Assembly (NCBI RefSeq): GCF_008801605.1
Contig: NZ_VZPJ01000020.1
Span: 1 to 64,000, forward strand
Direction: 5' to 3'
Source of the DNA: Pseudomonas brassicacearum subsp. brassicacearum
GTDB lineage: Bacteria > Pseudomonadota > Gammaproteobacteria > Pseudomonadales > Pseudomonadaceae
Length of the DNA: 64,000 nucleotides
A model generated the notes under the pieces. That model worked only from the letters and a program-made list of their open reading frames with translations, did not search any database and was not told the DNA's origin. Positions 24,453 to 35,391 of the stretch are shown here, piece by piece. The first letter of the stretch is position 1. Each line of letters begins with the position of its first letter. A program made the translations under genes and the position numbers.

Positions 24453-25883
24453 ATGCCGCACATTTTGATCGTCGAAGACGAAACAATTATCCGCTCCGCC
24501 TTGCGCCGCCTGCTGGAACGCAACCAGTACCAGGTCAGCGAAGCCGGTTCAGTGCAGGAAGCACAAGAACGTTTCAGCATTCCCACGTTTGACCTGATCG
24601 TCAGCGACCTGCGCCTGCCTGGCGCCCCGGGTACCGAGCTGATCAAGCTCGGCCAGGGCACACCCGTGCTGATCATGACCAGTTACGCCAGCCTGCGCTC
24701 GGCGGTCGACTCCATGAAAATGGGTGCGGTGGACTACATCGCCAAACCGTTCGACCACGATGAGATGCTCCAGGCCGTGGCCCGCATCCTGCGTGACCGA
24801 CAGGCGGCGACCAGTAACCCGGCGGAACCCGCCGGCAAGGCCAGTGCCTCGGCGAAAGCCGGCGCCAGCAACAATAATGGCGAAATTGGCATCATCGGTT
24901 CCTGCCCGCCCATGCAGGACCTGTACAGCAAGATCCGCAAGGTGGCACCGACCGACTCCAATGTCCTGGTCCAGGGCGAGTCCGGTACCGGCAAGGAGCT
25001 GGTAGCCCGTGCCCTGCACAATCTGTCACGCCGGGCCAAGGCGCCGATGATCTCGGTGAACTGCGCGGCGATCCCGGAAAGCCTGATCGAGTCCGAACTG
25101 TTCGGTCATGAGAAAGGTGCGTTCACCGGCGCCAGCGCCGGGCGCGCAGGCTTGGTGGAAGCGGCGGACGGCGGCACGCTGTTCCTCGATGAAATCGGCG
25201 AGTTGCCGCTGGAAGCCCAGGCGCGGTTGCTGCGGGTGCTTCAGGAAGGCGAAATCCGCCGGGTCGGCTCGGTGCAGTCGCAAAAAGTCGACGTCCGCCT
25301 GATCGCGGCTACCCACCGTGACCTCAAGAGCCTGGCGAAGATCGGCCAGTTCCGCGAAGACTTGTATTACCGCTTGCACGTGATCGCCTTGAAGCTGCCC
25401 GCCCTGCGCGAGCGTGGCGCGGACGTCAATGAAATCGCCCAGGCATTCCTGGCTCGCCAGAGCGCGCGGGTCAACCGCACCGACCTCAAGTTCGCCCCGG
25501 ACGCCGAGCAGGCCATTCGTCATTACGCCTGGCCGGGTAACGTTCGCGAGCTGGAAAACGCGGTCGAGCGGGCGGTGATCCTGTGCGAGAGCCCGGAAAT
25601 CTCGGCCGACCTGCTGGGCATCGACATCGAACTGAGTGACCTGGACGACGAAGAGTTCATCGGCCTGGCCCCGCAACAGGGCGGCGCTGCCAACAACAGC
25701 CACGAACCCACCGAAGACCTGTCCCTGGAGGATTACTTCCAGCATTTCGTCCTGGAACACCAGGACCACATGACCGAGACCGAACTGGCACGCAAGCTGG
25801 GCGTAAGCCGCAAGTGCCTGTGGGAACGTCGCCAGCGCCTGGGAATTCCACGGCGCAAGACCGGAGCGACCAGCGAAAGCTGA
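24453..25883 (+). CDS. cbrB: NtrC-family response regulator CbrB
   Basis: A 476-residue sigma54 activator that switches on crcZ and catabolic genes. The receiver domain has Asp52 as phospho-acceptor and Lys98. The AAA+ domain has Walker A GESGTGKE (175-182), a canonical GAFTGA loop (222-227) and Walker B GGTLFLDEIGEL. A Fis-type helix-turn-helix (TELARKLGVSRKCLWERRQRL) ends the protein. Its likely target, a sigma54 promoter for CrcZ, lies about 160 bp downstream. Confidence 0.96.
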   Translation: MPHILIVEDETIIRSALRRLLERNQYQVSEAGSVQEAQERFSIPTFDLIVSDLRLPGAPGTELIKLGQGTPVLIMTSYASLRSAVDSMKMGAVDYIAKPFDHDEMLQAVARILRDRQAATSNPAEPAGKASASAKAGASNNNGEIGIIGSCPPMQDLYSKIRKVAPTDSNVLVQGESGTGKELVARALHNLSRRAKAPMISVNCAAIPESLIESELFGHEKGAFTGASAGRAGLVEAADGGTLFLDEIGELPLEAQARLLRVLQEGEIRRVGSVQSQKVDVRLIAATHRDLKSLAKIGQFREDLYYRLHVIALKLPALRERGADVNEIAQAFLARQSARVNRTDLKFAPDAEQAIRHYAWPGNVRELENAVERAVILCESPEISADLLGIDIELSDLDDEEFIGLAPQQGGAANNSHEPTEDLSLEDYFQHFVLEHQDHMTETELARKLGVSRKCLWERRQRLGIPRRKTGATSES

Positions 25884-25945
25884 GGTGTGGGGGTAACACC
25901 GCTGAATGTGAAAAAACTGTTACCTCAGCTTTTTCACGTAACAGA

Positions 25946-25982
25946 AGCCGGGGTTTACGGTAACGAAACCCCGGCTTTTTTT
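25946..25982 (+). terminator. cbrB intrinsic terminator
   Basis: An 11-bp stem (AGCCGGGGTTT, 25946-25956; AAACCCCGGCT, 25966-25976) is followed by a T run to 25982. It separates the cbrXAB transcript from crcZ. Confidence 0.88.
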
Positions 25983-26041
25983 CGCCCCGAAAAAATGGTT
26001 ATAACCCTAGAACGCCCGGTTTCGCTGGGCCTCGCAAAAGT

Positions 26042-26057
26042 TGGCACGCACCCTGCT
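26042..26057 (+). promoter_or_regulatory. Sigma54 promoter of crcZ
   Basis: TGGCACG (26042-26048), four bases, CTGCT (26053-26057) matches the -24/-12 consensus, with GG and GC exactly 12 bp apart. Transcription should start near 26067. CbrB is the expected activator. Confidence 0.87.
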
Positions 26058-26066
26058 ATAGCTTTG

Positions 26067-26436
26067 GTACAAGAACAATAACAAGCAATGCAAAAGACAA
26101 TAAAAATAAGACGAATCGACTCACGCACAATAAAAACAAGACGGCGAGAGGCGCAGCTAACTGATTCTTTTGGAGAGGCGTTGTATTTGGGGCTTGCCCC
26201 ACAACCAGGCCGAGAACAATAAAAACTGTCTCAAGACAGGTGCCTGAACTGGTTGGATCGATTGATCACTGCAACACAGCGACCAAAGCAATCCGTTTGC
26301 TCTTGGCTCCCGATTGGGAGGGTCACAAAGGAAAAAACCTTGTGGCGTGGGCACTCAACAAAAACAAGAAGCCCGAAACCAATAATAAAAATAGAGCACG
26401 TAACTAATTCTGGGGGAGCTTCGGCTCCCCTTGTGG
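26067..26436 (+). ncRNA. crcZ: CrcZ small RNA (Hfq/Crc decoy)
   Basis: CrcZ sequesters the Hfq-Crc complex and so relieves catabolite repression of target mRNAs. It is identified by position after cbrB, its sigma54 promoter and its A-rich motifs. The RNA would be about 370 nt. Six A-rich AAnAAnAA-type sites are visible: 26071-26085, 26092-26112, 26127-26143, 26214-26226, 26356-26370 and 26381-26393. It ends near a hairpin GGGGAGC-TTCG-GCTCCCC (26413-26430) followed by TTGTGGTTT; the T run is poor, so the exact 3' end is uncertain. Confidence 0.88.
26413..26436 (+). terminator. Probable crcZ terminator
   Basis: A 7-bp perfect stem with the stable TTCG tetraloop (26420-26423) is followed by TTGTGG. 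The weak T stretch lowers confidence. Confidence 0.6.
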
Positions 26437-26599
26437 TTTCTGTCGTTCCGCCTCCCCGCAGCCTACAAGGCTTGTCGCTGAAGCTTGCAGCTCTAAACTG
26501 CTCCGTCCTACACCATCCCTCGACTAAATGCTAGAATCTCGGCCCATCATGCGGTCATTCTTCGTTTTTGGCCGAATATTCCTTCAAACAGTGCATCCC

Positions 26600-27997
26600 A
26601 TGCTGAAGAAGCTGTTCCAGTCATTCCGTTCTCCCTTGCGTCGTACGCAACACATTCGCAGCACGCCTGAAGTGCTCAACAGCGGCCAGCATTCACTGCA
26701 AAAGGCCCAGTTCAGCCGTTATGCGGTGAACATCGTCGAACGTTTGCAGAACGCCGGTTACCAGGCTTACCTGGTCGGTGGCTGCGTGCGCGACATGCTG
26801 CTCAACATCACCCCCAAGGATTTCGACGTCGCCACCAGCGCCACGCCGGAACAGATACGGGCCGAATTTCGCAATGCGCGGATCATTGGCCGGCGCTTCA
26901 AGCTGGTCCACATTCACTTCGGCCGCGAAATCATCGAAGTGGCGACCTTCCGCGCCAATCATCCGCAAAACGATGAAGAGGAAGACAGCAACCAGTCTTC
27001 CCGCAACGAGAGCGGGCGCATCCTGCGCGATAACGTCTACGGCACGCTGGAGGAAGACGCGCAACGCCGCGACTTCACCATCAACGCCCTGTATTACGAT
27101 CCGGTCAGCGAGCGCATCCTCGATTACGCCAACGGCGTACACGACATTCGCAATCGCCTGATCCGCCTGATTGGCGACCCCAAGCAGCGCTACCAGGAAG
27201 ACCCGGTGCGAATGCTGCGGGCCGTGCGTTTCGCCGCCAAGCTGGATTTCGGCATCGAAAAACACAGCGCCGTGCCGATTCGCGAACTGGCACCGATGCT
27301 GCGGGAAATCCCTTCGGCGCGCCTGTTCGAGGAAGTGCTCAAGCTGTTCCTGTCGGGCAACGCCGCAGACACCTTCGAGATGCTGGTGGACCTGCAGTTG
27401 TTCGATCCGCTGTTCCCCGCCAGTGCCGAGGCCCTGGAGCACAACCCGACCTACACCCACACCTTGATCAGCGAAGCACTGATCAACACCGACCTGCGCA
27501 TCAAGCAGAACAAGCCGGTGACGCCTGCGTTCCTGTTCGCCGCGCTGCTCTGGCCTGCCCTGCCGGCCCGGGTGTTGCGCCTGCAAGAGCGTGGCATGCC
27601 GCCGATCCCGGCGATGCAGGAAGCTGCCCACGAGCTGATCGCCGAACAGTGCCAGCGCATCGCCATTCCAAAACGCTTCACGATGCCGATCCGCGAGATC
27701 TGGGACATGCAGGAACGCCTGCCACGGCGCAGCGGCAAACGTGCCGACCTGCTGCTGGACAACCCGCGTTTCCGCGCTGGCTACGACTTCCTGCTGCTGC
27801 GTGAAAGCGCGGGCGAGCAGACCGATGGCCTGGGCGAATGGTGGACCGATTACCAGGACGCCAACGACAGCGAGCGCCGCGACATGATTCGCGAACTCAG
27901 CGGCAAGGATGAAGGCGCCAGCGGCCCGCGCAAGCGCCGTCGCAGCAGCGGTGCCAAGCGCAAGCGTGCCGGTGTACCGAGCGCATCGGGCGAGTAA
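26600..27997 (+). CDS. pcnB: Poly(A) polymerase I
   Basis: It adds poly(A) tails that promote RNA decay. It has 465 residues from ATG 26600, giving the family start MLKKLFQSFR; the frame is open 24 codons upstream. The nucleotidyltransferase head domain has LVGGCVRD (58-65) and the catalytic DFD (74-76). The RNA/primer-binding domains follow (RDFTINALYYD, then RFAAKLDFGIE), and the C-terminal tail is strongly basic (RKRRRSSGAKRKRAG). The basic tail and length fit poly(A) polymerase better than the CCA-adding enzyme. folK follows after 3 bp. Confidence 0.94.
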   Translation: MLKKLFQSFRSPLRRTQHIRSTPEVLNSGQHSLQKAQFSRYAVNIVERLQNAGYQAYLVGGCVRDMLLNITPKDFDVATSATPEQIRAEFRNARIIGRRFKLVHIHFGREIIEVATFRANHPQNDEEEDSNQSSRNESGRILRDNVYGTLEEDAQRRDFTINALYYDPVSERILDYANGVHDIRNRLIRLIGDPKQRYQEDPVRMLRAVRFAAKLDFGIEKHSAVPIRELAPMLREIPSARLFEEVLKLFLSGNAADTFEMLVDLQLFDPLFPASAEALEHNPTYTHTLISEALINTDLRIKQNKPVTPAFLFAALLWPALPARVLRLQERGMPPIPAMQEAAHELIAEQCQRIAIPKRFTMPIREIWDMQERLPRRSGKRADLLLDNPRFRAGYDFLLLRESAGEQTDGLGEWWTDYQDANDSERRDMIRELSGKDEGASGPRKRRRSSGAKRKRAGVPSASGE

Positions 27998-28000
27998 TCG

Positions 28001-28486
28001 ATGGAACGCATCTACATCGGCATGGGCAGCAACCTGGCGGAACCCGCCGAACAATTGCGCAGTGCCATCCAGGCGCTGGCGCAATTGCCCGATACCCAAC
28101 TGGTGGGGGTCTCGGCGTTTTATCAAAGCGATTCCCTGCTGCCCGGCCAGCCGCGCTACACCAACGCGGTGGCGGCGCTGGACAGCCGCCTGGCACCGCT
28201 GGACCTGCTCGATGCGCTGCAAGCCATCGAAACCGGGCAGGGTCGAGAACGCCTGGAACGCTGGGGTCCGCGCACCCTGGACCTGGATATCCTGCTGTTC
28301 GGCGATCGCCTGATCGACGAGCCTCGCCTCAAGGTCCCCCACTACCACATGCAGGCCCGGGCCTTCGTGCTGTACCCACTGGCCGAGTTGGCACCCGCCG
28401 ACCTGCACCTGGCCGATGGACGCTCACTCAAGGATCTGCTCGCGGCGTGCCCATTCGCCGGTCTGGAACGCCTGCCTCCAAACTGA
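28001..28486 (+). CDS. folK: 2-amino-4-hydroxy-6-hydroxymethyldihydropteridine pyrophosphokinase
   Basis: This enzyme transfers pyrophosphate from ATP to the pterin in folate synthesis. It has 161 residues, with the standard start YIGMGSNLAEP, the ATP-binding RWGPRTLDLDILLFG block carrying the two metal-binding aspartates, and the end PHYHMQARAFVLYPL. It is 3 bp from pcnB, an arrangement conserved in gammaproteobacteria, and precedes panBCD, so vitamin genes are clustered. Confidence 0.95.
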   Translation: MERIYIGMGSNLAEPAEQLRSAIQALAQLPDTQLVGVSAFYQSDSLLPGQPRYTNAVAALDSRLAPLDLLDALQAIETGQGRERLERWGPRTLDLDILLFGDRLIDEPRLKVPHYHMQARAFVLYPLAELAPADLHLADGRSLKDLLAACPFAGLERLPPN

Positions 28487-28495
28487 TGCAAATCC

Positions 28496-28587
28496 CTGTG
28501 GGAGCGAGCTTGCTCGCGATAGCGTCGGCACATCCAGCATCCAGGATGACTGACATACCGCCATCGCGAGCAAGCTCGCTCCCACAG
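28496..28587. repeat. REPIN
   Basis: Inverted REP pair (CTGTGGGAGCGAGCTTGCTC and complement) directly after folK. The rest of the 360-bp spacer to panB (28588-28847) must hold the panBCD promoter; I see no convincing -35/-10 pair there. Confidence 0.9.
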
Positions 28588-28847
28588 GATTCAGACCCGG
28601 CAGTCAGATCCGAAACACGCCTCTACGCTGAAACGCATCAGTAACCCCGGTAACACCCGGCGGTAACACATCCAATTGACTTCCCGAGAGCTCCTCACGA
28701 CTATAGGCGTCCCGATGCCGCCAACGCGGCGTTTAAAGGGCGCAATCCAGGCCTTACAAGCACCACACATAGAGGGTGCGCCTGTATAGATGACGATTCA
28801 TGCGCGTTACTCGCAGTAGCTCAAGAGCGCCTAATGAGGACTTTTTC

Positions 28848-29648
28848 ATGCCAGCTATTACCCTGACCACGCTGCAAGGTCTCAAGCAAAAAGGTGAGAA
28901 AATCACCATGCTGACCTGCTATGACGCAACTTTCGCCCACGCCTGCAATGAGGCCGGTGTCGAAGTGTTGCTGGTGGGCGATTCCCTCGGCATGGTGCTG
29001 CAAGGTCACGACAGCACGCTGCCGGTGACCACCGCCGAGATGGCCTACCATGTGGCCGCCGTCAAACGCGGTAACACCGATGCACTGATTCTCGCCGACC
29101 TGCCATTCATGGCCTACGCCACCCTTGAACAAACCATGACCAACAGCGCCATGCTGATGCAGGCCGGTGCCCACATGGTCAAGGTCGAGGGCGCGTTGTG
29201 GCTGGCCGATTCGATTCGGTTGCTGGCCGAGCGGGGTATCCCAGTGTGCGCGCACATGGGACTGACCCCACAATCGGTCAATATCCTCGGTGGCTACAAG
29301 GTCCAGGGCCGCAATGAGAACCAGGCGCGGCAGATGCGCGCCGATGCGATTGCGCTGGAGCAGGCTGGCGCGGCGATGTTGCTGCTCGAATGCGTGCCCA
29401 GCGAGTTGGCGGAAGAAATCACCCAGGCGGTGAAGATCCCGGTGATCGGGATCGGCGCCGGCCACGCCACCGACGGCCAGGTGCTGGTGCTGCACGACAT
29501 GCTCGGGCTGTCGATCACCGGTCGCGTGCCCAAGTTCGTGAAGGACTTCATGGCAGGGCAAACGTCCATCCAGGGCGCCCTGAGTGCCTATGTCGCTGAG
29601 GTCAAGGCCGCGACCTTCCCTGGCGTCGAACACGGGTTTTCTGCATGA
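28848..29648 (+). CDS. panB: 3-methyl-2-oxobutanoate hydroxymethyltransferase
   Basis: First step of the pantothenate branch: a hydroxymethyl group from methylene-THF is added to 2-oxoisovalerate, an intermediate made with the ilv genes. It has 266 residues. The TIM-barrel motifs are intact: TCYDATFA, LLVGDSLGMVLQGHDSTLPV (metal-binding Asp), KVEGA and VIGIGAGHATDGQVLVLHD. I chose ATG 28848 by family length and MPAITLTTLQ. panC overlaps by 4 bp. Confidence 0.95.
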   Translation: MPAITLTTLQGLKQKGEKITMLTCYDATFAHACNEAGVEVLLVGDSLGMVLQGHDSTLPVTTAEMAYHVAAVKRGNTDALILADLPFMAYATLEQTMTNSAMLMQAGAHMVKVEGALWLADSIRLLAERGIPVCAHMGLTPQSVNILGGYKVQGRNENQARQMRADAIALEQAGAAMLLLECVPSELAEEITQAVKIPVIGIGAGHATDGQVLVLHDMLGLSITGRVPKFVKDFMAGQTSIQGALSAYVAEVKAATFPGVEHGFSA

Positions 29649-30505
29649 ACACCGTCAAAACCGTACGCGAACTGCGGGCCGCCGTGGCCCGTGCCCGCGG
29701 CGAAGGCAAACGCATCGCCTTCGTGCCGACCATGGGCAACCTGCACAGCGGCCACGTGGCGCTGGTCACCAAGGCCGCGCAACGGGCCGACTTCGTGGTG
29801 GCGAGCATTTTCGTCAACCCCCTGCAATTCGGTGCCGGCGAAGACCTGGACAAATACCCCCGCACCCTGGCGGCCGACCAGGAGAAACTGCTCCAGGCTG
29901 GCTGCCATCTGCTGTTCGCGCCCAGCGTCGAAGAGATGTACCCCGACGGCATGGCCGGGCAGACCCGGGTCAGCGTCCCGCAATTGTCCGAAGGCTTGTG
30001 CGGCGCCAGCCGTCCAGGGCATTTCGAAGGTGTGGCGACAGTGGTCAGCAAGCTGTTCAACATGGTCCAGCCTGACCTGGCGGTGTTTGGCCAGAAAGAC
30101 TACCAGCAACTGGCAGTGATCCGCGCACTGGTCCATGACCTGAACATGCCGATCCAGATCATCGGCGAGCCGACCGTTCGCGCCGAGGATGGCCTGGCGC
30201 TGTCCTCGCGCAACGGCTTCCTCAGCCCGGATCAACGCGCCGTCGCGCCCGTGGTCTATCGCGTCCTGAGCCAGATCGCCGAGGCCATCAAACAGGGTCG
30301 ACGAGATTTCCCGGCGCTGATCGGTGAGCAGCTCAAGCAACTTGAAGCTGCCGGCCTGCGTCCCGATTACCTGGAGATCCGTCACGCCAAGACCTTGCGC
30401 CCGGCATTGAACGAGGACCGTGACCTGGTGATTCTGGTGGCGGCCTTCCTCGGTACCACGCGCCTGATCGACAACCTGCACCTGGACCTCGACAACCCCG
30501 CCTGA
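29645..30505 (+). CDS. panC: Pantothenate synthetase
   Basis: It joins pantoate and beta-alanine using ATP. It has 286 residues. The nucleotidyl-transferase HxGH motif is HSGH (34-37), with MGNLHSGH typical of the family. SSRNGFLS is the KMSKS-equivalent loop, and the FGQKDYQQ block is conserved. It overlaps panB by 4 bp. panD, which makes its beta-alanine, follows after a REPIN. Confidence 0.96.
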   Translation: MNTVKTVRELRAAVARARGEGKRIAFVPTMGNLHSGHVALVTKAAQRADFVVASIFVNPLQFGAGEDLDKYPRTLAADQEKLLQAGCHLLFAPSVEEMYPDGMAGQTRVSVPQLSEGLCGASRPGHFEGVATVVSKLFNMVQPDLAVFGQKDYQQLAVIRALVHDLNMPIQIIGEPTVRAEDGLALSSRNGFLSPDQRAVAPVVYRVLSQIAEAIKQGRRDFPALIGEQLKQLEAAGLRPDYLEIRHAKTLRPALNEDRDLVILVAAFLGTTRLIDNLHLDLDNPA

Positions 30506-30537
30506 ACCCACACCCGCCCCAATCTGGGGATGGGCCT

Positions 30538-30629
30538 TGTGGGAGCAAAGCTTGCTCGCGATAGCGGTCTGATATTCGACATACGTGTCGAATTTGACCA
30601 CGTCATCGCGAGCAAGCTTTGCTCCCACA
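30538..30629. repeat. REPIN, AAAGCTT subtype
   Basis: Inverted REP pair with arms TGTGGGAGCAAAGCTTGCTC and complement, lying between panC and panD. It differs from the GCGAGC subtype in the first arm half. Confidence 0.9.
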
Positions 30630-30722
30630 TACAGACTGCACTTGCAAATCCCTCGCGTATTGCCGCCCCACAAGCCTTCAGGCAGACTGCCCGCCGTTCG
30701 GACTCGACCAGAGGAAAAATAC

Positions 30723-31103
30723 ATGCACGCCATCATGCTCAAGGCCAAGCTGCATCGCGCCGAAGTCACTCACGCAGTGCTCGATTACGAAGGCTCCTGC
30801 GCCATCGATGGTGAGTGGCTGGACCTGTCGGGGATCCGTGAATACGAACAGATCCAGATCTACAACGTCGACAACGGCGAGCGCTTCACCACCTACGCCA
30901 TCCGTGGCGAGGAAGGTTCGCGGATGATCTCGGTGAACGGCGCCGCAGCGCACAAGGCCAAGGTCGGTGATCGTGTCATCATCTGCGCCTATGCCCACTA
31001 CAGTGAAGCCGAGCTGGTCAACTTCAAGCCGCGCATGCTGTACATGGCACCAGGCAATGAACTGAGCCACACCAGCAATGCGATTCCGGTACAGCTCGCC
31101 TGA
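30723..31103 (+). CDS. panD: Aspartate 1-decarboxylase proenzyme
   Basis: It makes beta-alanine from aspartate for pantothenate. It has 126 residues. The pyruvoyl cofactor arises by self-cleavage at Gly24-Ser25, seen in DYEGSCAIDG. The substrate-binding NGERFTTYAI and NGAAAHKAKVGDRVII blocks are intact. In gammaproteobacteria maturation usually needs PanZ, which I do not see here. The ATG follows GAGGAAAAATAC. Confidence 0.96.
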   Translation: MHAIMLKAKLHRAEVTHAVLDYEGSCAIDGEWLDLSGIREYEQIQIYNVDNGERFTTYAIRGEEGSRMISVNGAAAHKAKVGDRVIICAYAHYSEAELVNFKPRMLYMAPGNELSHTSNAIPVQLA

Positions 31104-31132
31104 TCGAACCCGAACGATATCTGTGTACAAAC

Positions 31133-31225
31133 CTGTGGGAGCAAAGCTTGCTCGCGATAGCAGTGTGTCAGGCGACATCCATGCAACGGGTCCATTGCAA
31201 TCGCGAGCAAGCTTTGCCCCCACAG
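31133..31225. repeat. REPIN, AAAGCTT subtype
   Basis: Inverted REP pair in the 320-bp spacer between panD and pgi. The right arm has one deviation (GCTTTGCCCCCACAG). The remaining spacer (31226-31425) holds no gene that I can support and presumably the pgi promoter. Confidence 0.88.
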
Positions 31226-31425
31226 CGAACCATTTCCGCCCCCTGTTGTATAAAAAAGTACCGGGAACCGGTCAGACAAAGTCAAGACAGATCGCAACGC
31301 GAGGTTTACTGTATCCGCGCTGCGTCCGGCGATCGTGTCGATGCAGTGTCCGGACGCCCACCTCGAGCCGCGCCGGAATTTTTAGTGTACAAAAGGTCGT
31401 TCAAGTAAAAAGGAAACCCGCAGCG

Positions 31426-33090
31426 ATGGCGTATTACCGAACCCCTCATGACGTGACCGCTCTGCCAGCCTGGCAAGCGCTGAATGACCACCGCAAAGCC
31501 ATGCAGGATTTCAGCATGCGCGAAGCGTTCAATGCCGATCCGCAGCGTTTTACTCAATTCACCCTGTCGAGCTGCGGCCTGTTTCTCGACTACTCGAAAA
31601 ACCTGATCAACGCCCAGACCCGCGACCTGCTGGTGGGCCTGGCCAACGAAGTCGACCTCAAGGGCGCGATCAAGTCGCTGTTCGAAGGCGAAATCGTCAA
31701 CGCCTCGGAAAACCGCCCTGCCCTGCACACCGCCCTGCGTCGGCCGGTGGGCGACAAGCTGCTGGTCAACGGCGTCAACGTGATGCCGGACGTGCACAAA
31801 GTGCTGAACCAGATCACCGACCTGGTGGGCCGCATTCACGACGGCCTGTGGCGCGGCTACACCGAAAAGCCGATCACCGACGTGGTGAACATCGGCATCG
31901 GTGGTTCTTTCCTCGGCCCAGAGCTGGTGTCCGAAGCGCTGTTGTCCTACGCGCAAAAAGGCGTTCGCTGCCACTACCTGGCGAACATCGACGGCAGTGA
32001 GTTCCATGAACTGACCATGAAGCTGCGCGCCGAGACCACGCTGTTCATCGTCTCGTCGAAATCCTTCAACACCCTCGAAACCCTGAAGAACGCCCAGGCC
32101 GCCCGCGCCTGGTACCTGGCCCAGGGTGGCTCCGAAGCGGAGCTGTATCGCCACTTCATCGCCGTGTCGAGCAACAACGCCGCCGCCGTGGCCTTCGGCA
32201 TCCGCGAAGAAAACATCTTCCCGATGTGGGACTGGGTCGGCGGGCGTTACTCGCTGTGGTCGGCCATCGGCCTGCCGATCGCCCTGGCCATCGGCATGTC
32301 GAACTTCAAGGAATTGCTCTCCGGGGCCTATTCCATGGACCAGCATTTCCAGAGCGCCCCGTTCGAGCAGAACATGCCGGTGCTGCTGGCACTGCTGGGC
32401 GTGTGGTACGGCAACTTCTGGGGTGCGCAGAGCCATGCGATCCTGCCGTACGACCACTACCTGCGTAACATCACCAAGCATTTGCAGCAATTGGACATGG
32501 AATCCAACGGCAAGAGCGTGCGCCAGGACGGTACCCCGGTGTCGACCGACACGGGCCCGGTCATCTGGGGCGGCGTCGGCTGCAACGGTCAGCACGCTTA
32601 CCACCAGTTGTTGCACCAGGGCACCCAGTTGATCCCGGCCGACTTCATCGTGCCGATCGTCAGCTTCAACCCGGTTTCCGATCATCACCAGTGGCTGTAC
32701 GCCAACTGCCTGTCCCAGAGCCAGGCGCTGATGCTCGGCAAGACCCGCGCCGAAGCCGAAGCCGAGCTGCGGGACAAGGGCGCCAGCGAAGAAGAGGTGC
32801 AGAAACTGGCCTCCCACAAGGTGATCCCGGGCAACCGTCCGAGCAACACCCTGGTAGTCGAACGCATCAGCCCACGTCGCCTCGGCGCACTGGTGGCGCT
32901 GTATGAACACAAGGTGTTCGTGCAGAGCGTGGTCTGGGGCATCAACGCCTTCGACCAATGGGGCGTGGAGTTGGGCAAGGAACTGGGCAAGGGCGTCTAC
33001 AACCGCCTGGTGGGCAGCGAAGAAAGCCTGGCCGAAGATGCTTCGACCCAGGGCTTGATCAACTACTTCCGCGGACGCCACCGCGGCTGA
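31426..33090 (+). CDS. pgi: Glucose-6-phosphate isomerase
   Basis: It interconverts glucose-6-phosphate and fructose-6-phosphate. In pseudomonads, which lack phosphofructokinase, it mainly serves gluconeogenesis and cycling into the Entner-Doudoroff route. It has 554 residues. Family motifs are NIGIGGSFLGPELV, VSSKSFNTLET (phosphate site), GGRYSLWSAIGLP (PGI signature 1) and the C-terminal GINAFDQWGVELGK with the catalytic Lys. ATG 31426 follows AAAAAGGAAACCCG; the frame is open upstream but not plausible. Confidence 0.95.
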   Translation: MAYYRTPHDVTALPAWQALNDHRKAMQDFSMREAFNADPQRFTQFTLSSCGLFLDYSKNLINAQTRDLLVGLANEVDLKGAIKSLFEGEIVNASENRPALHTALRRPVGDKLLVNGVNVMPDVHKVLNQITDLVGRIHDGLWRGYTEKPITDVVNIGIGGSFLGPELVSEALLSYAQKGVRCHYLANIDGSEFHELTMKLRAETTLFIVSSKSFNTLETLKNAQAARAWYLAQGGSEAELYRHFIAVSSNNAAAVAFGIREENIFPMWDWVGGRYSLWSAIGLPIALAIGMSNFKELLSGAYSMDQHFQSAPFEQNMPVLLALLGVWYGNFWGAQSHAILPYDHYLRNITKHLQQLDMESNGKSVRQDGTPVSTDTGPVIWGGVGCNGQHAYHQLLHQGTQLIPADFIVPIVSFNPVSDHHQWLYANCLSQSQALMLGKTRAEAEAELRDKGASEEEVQKLASHKVIPGNRPSNTLVVERISPRRLGALVALYEHKVFVQSVVWGINAFDQWGVELGKELGKGVYNRLVGSEESLAEDASTQGLINYFRGRHRG

Positions 33091-33110
33091 TCCCTGGGTT
33101 TGCATTCCCC

Positions 33111-33233
33111 CTGTGGGAGCGGGTCTTGTGGGAGCAAAGCTTGCTCGCGATAGCGGTCTGATATCAACCTATGTGTTGAATGAGACGGCGTCATCGCGAG
33201 CAAGCTTTGCTCCCACGAGGCTCGCTCCCACAG
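33111..33233. repeat. Nested REPIN: one REPIN inside another REP pair
   Basis: The outer arms are CTGTGGGAGCGGGTC (33111-33125) and GGCTCGCTCCCACAG at the right end. Between them is a complete AAAGCTT-subtype REPIN (33126-33216). Both layers are inverted and concentric. Confidence 0.85.
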
Positions 33234-33313
33234 TTGCTTTGTGCATGACTTGAACCCCCAGGCGACTGGGCGCATCTTTATGACTTGTCGCAAAACAAGA
33301 ATAAGGAACCGTC

Positions 33314-35251
<1,938 letters not shown>

Positions 35252-35258
35252 GGATTCC

Positions 35259-35331
35259 TGTGGGAGCGAGCTTGCTCGCGATGGGGCCCTGTCAGTCCAG
35301 ACCGCCATCGCGAGCAAGCTCGCTCCCACAG
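35259..35331. repeat. Short REPIN
   Basis: Inverted REP arms with only about 16 bp between them, 8 bp after the acs stop. It is the shortest complete pair in the window and may act as an mRNA 3' stabiliser. Confidence 0.88.
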
Positions 35332-35391
35332 GGACCACGCCAGCCATAACTGCTAAACTCCCGCGCCTCATTTCTCTAAGGCGCGCCCGGC

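Noticed and set aside
26528..26599. Upstream start of pcnB at 26528
   Set aside because: The extra 24 residues are not family-like; ATG 26600 gives the conserved MLKKLFQSFR start.
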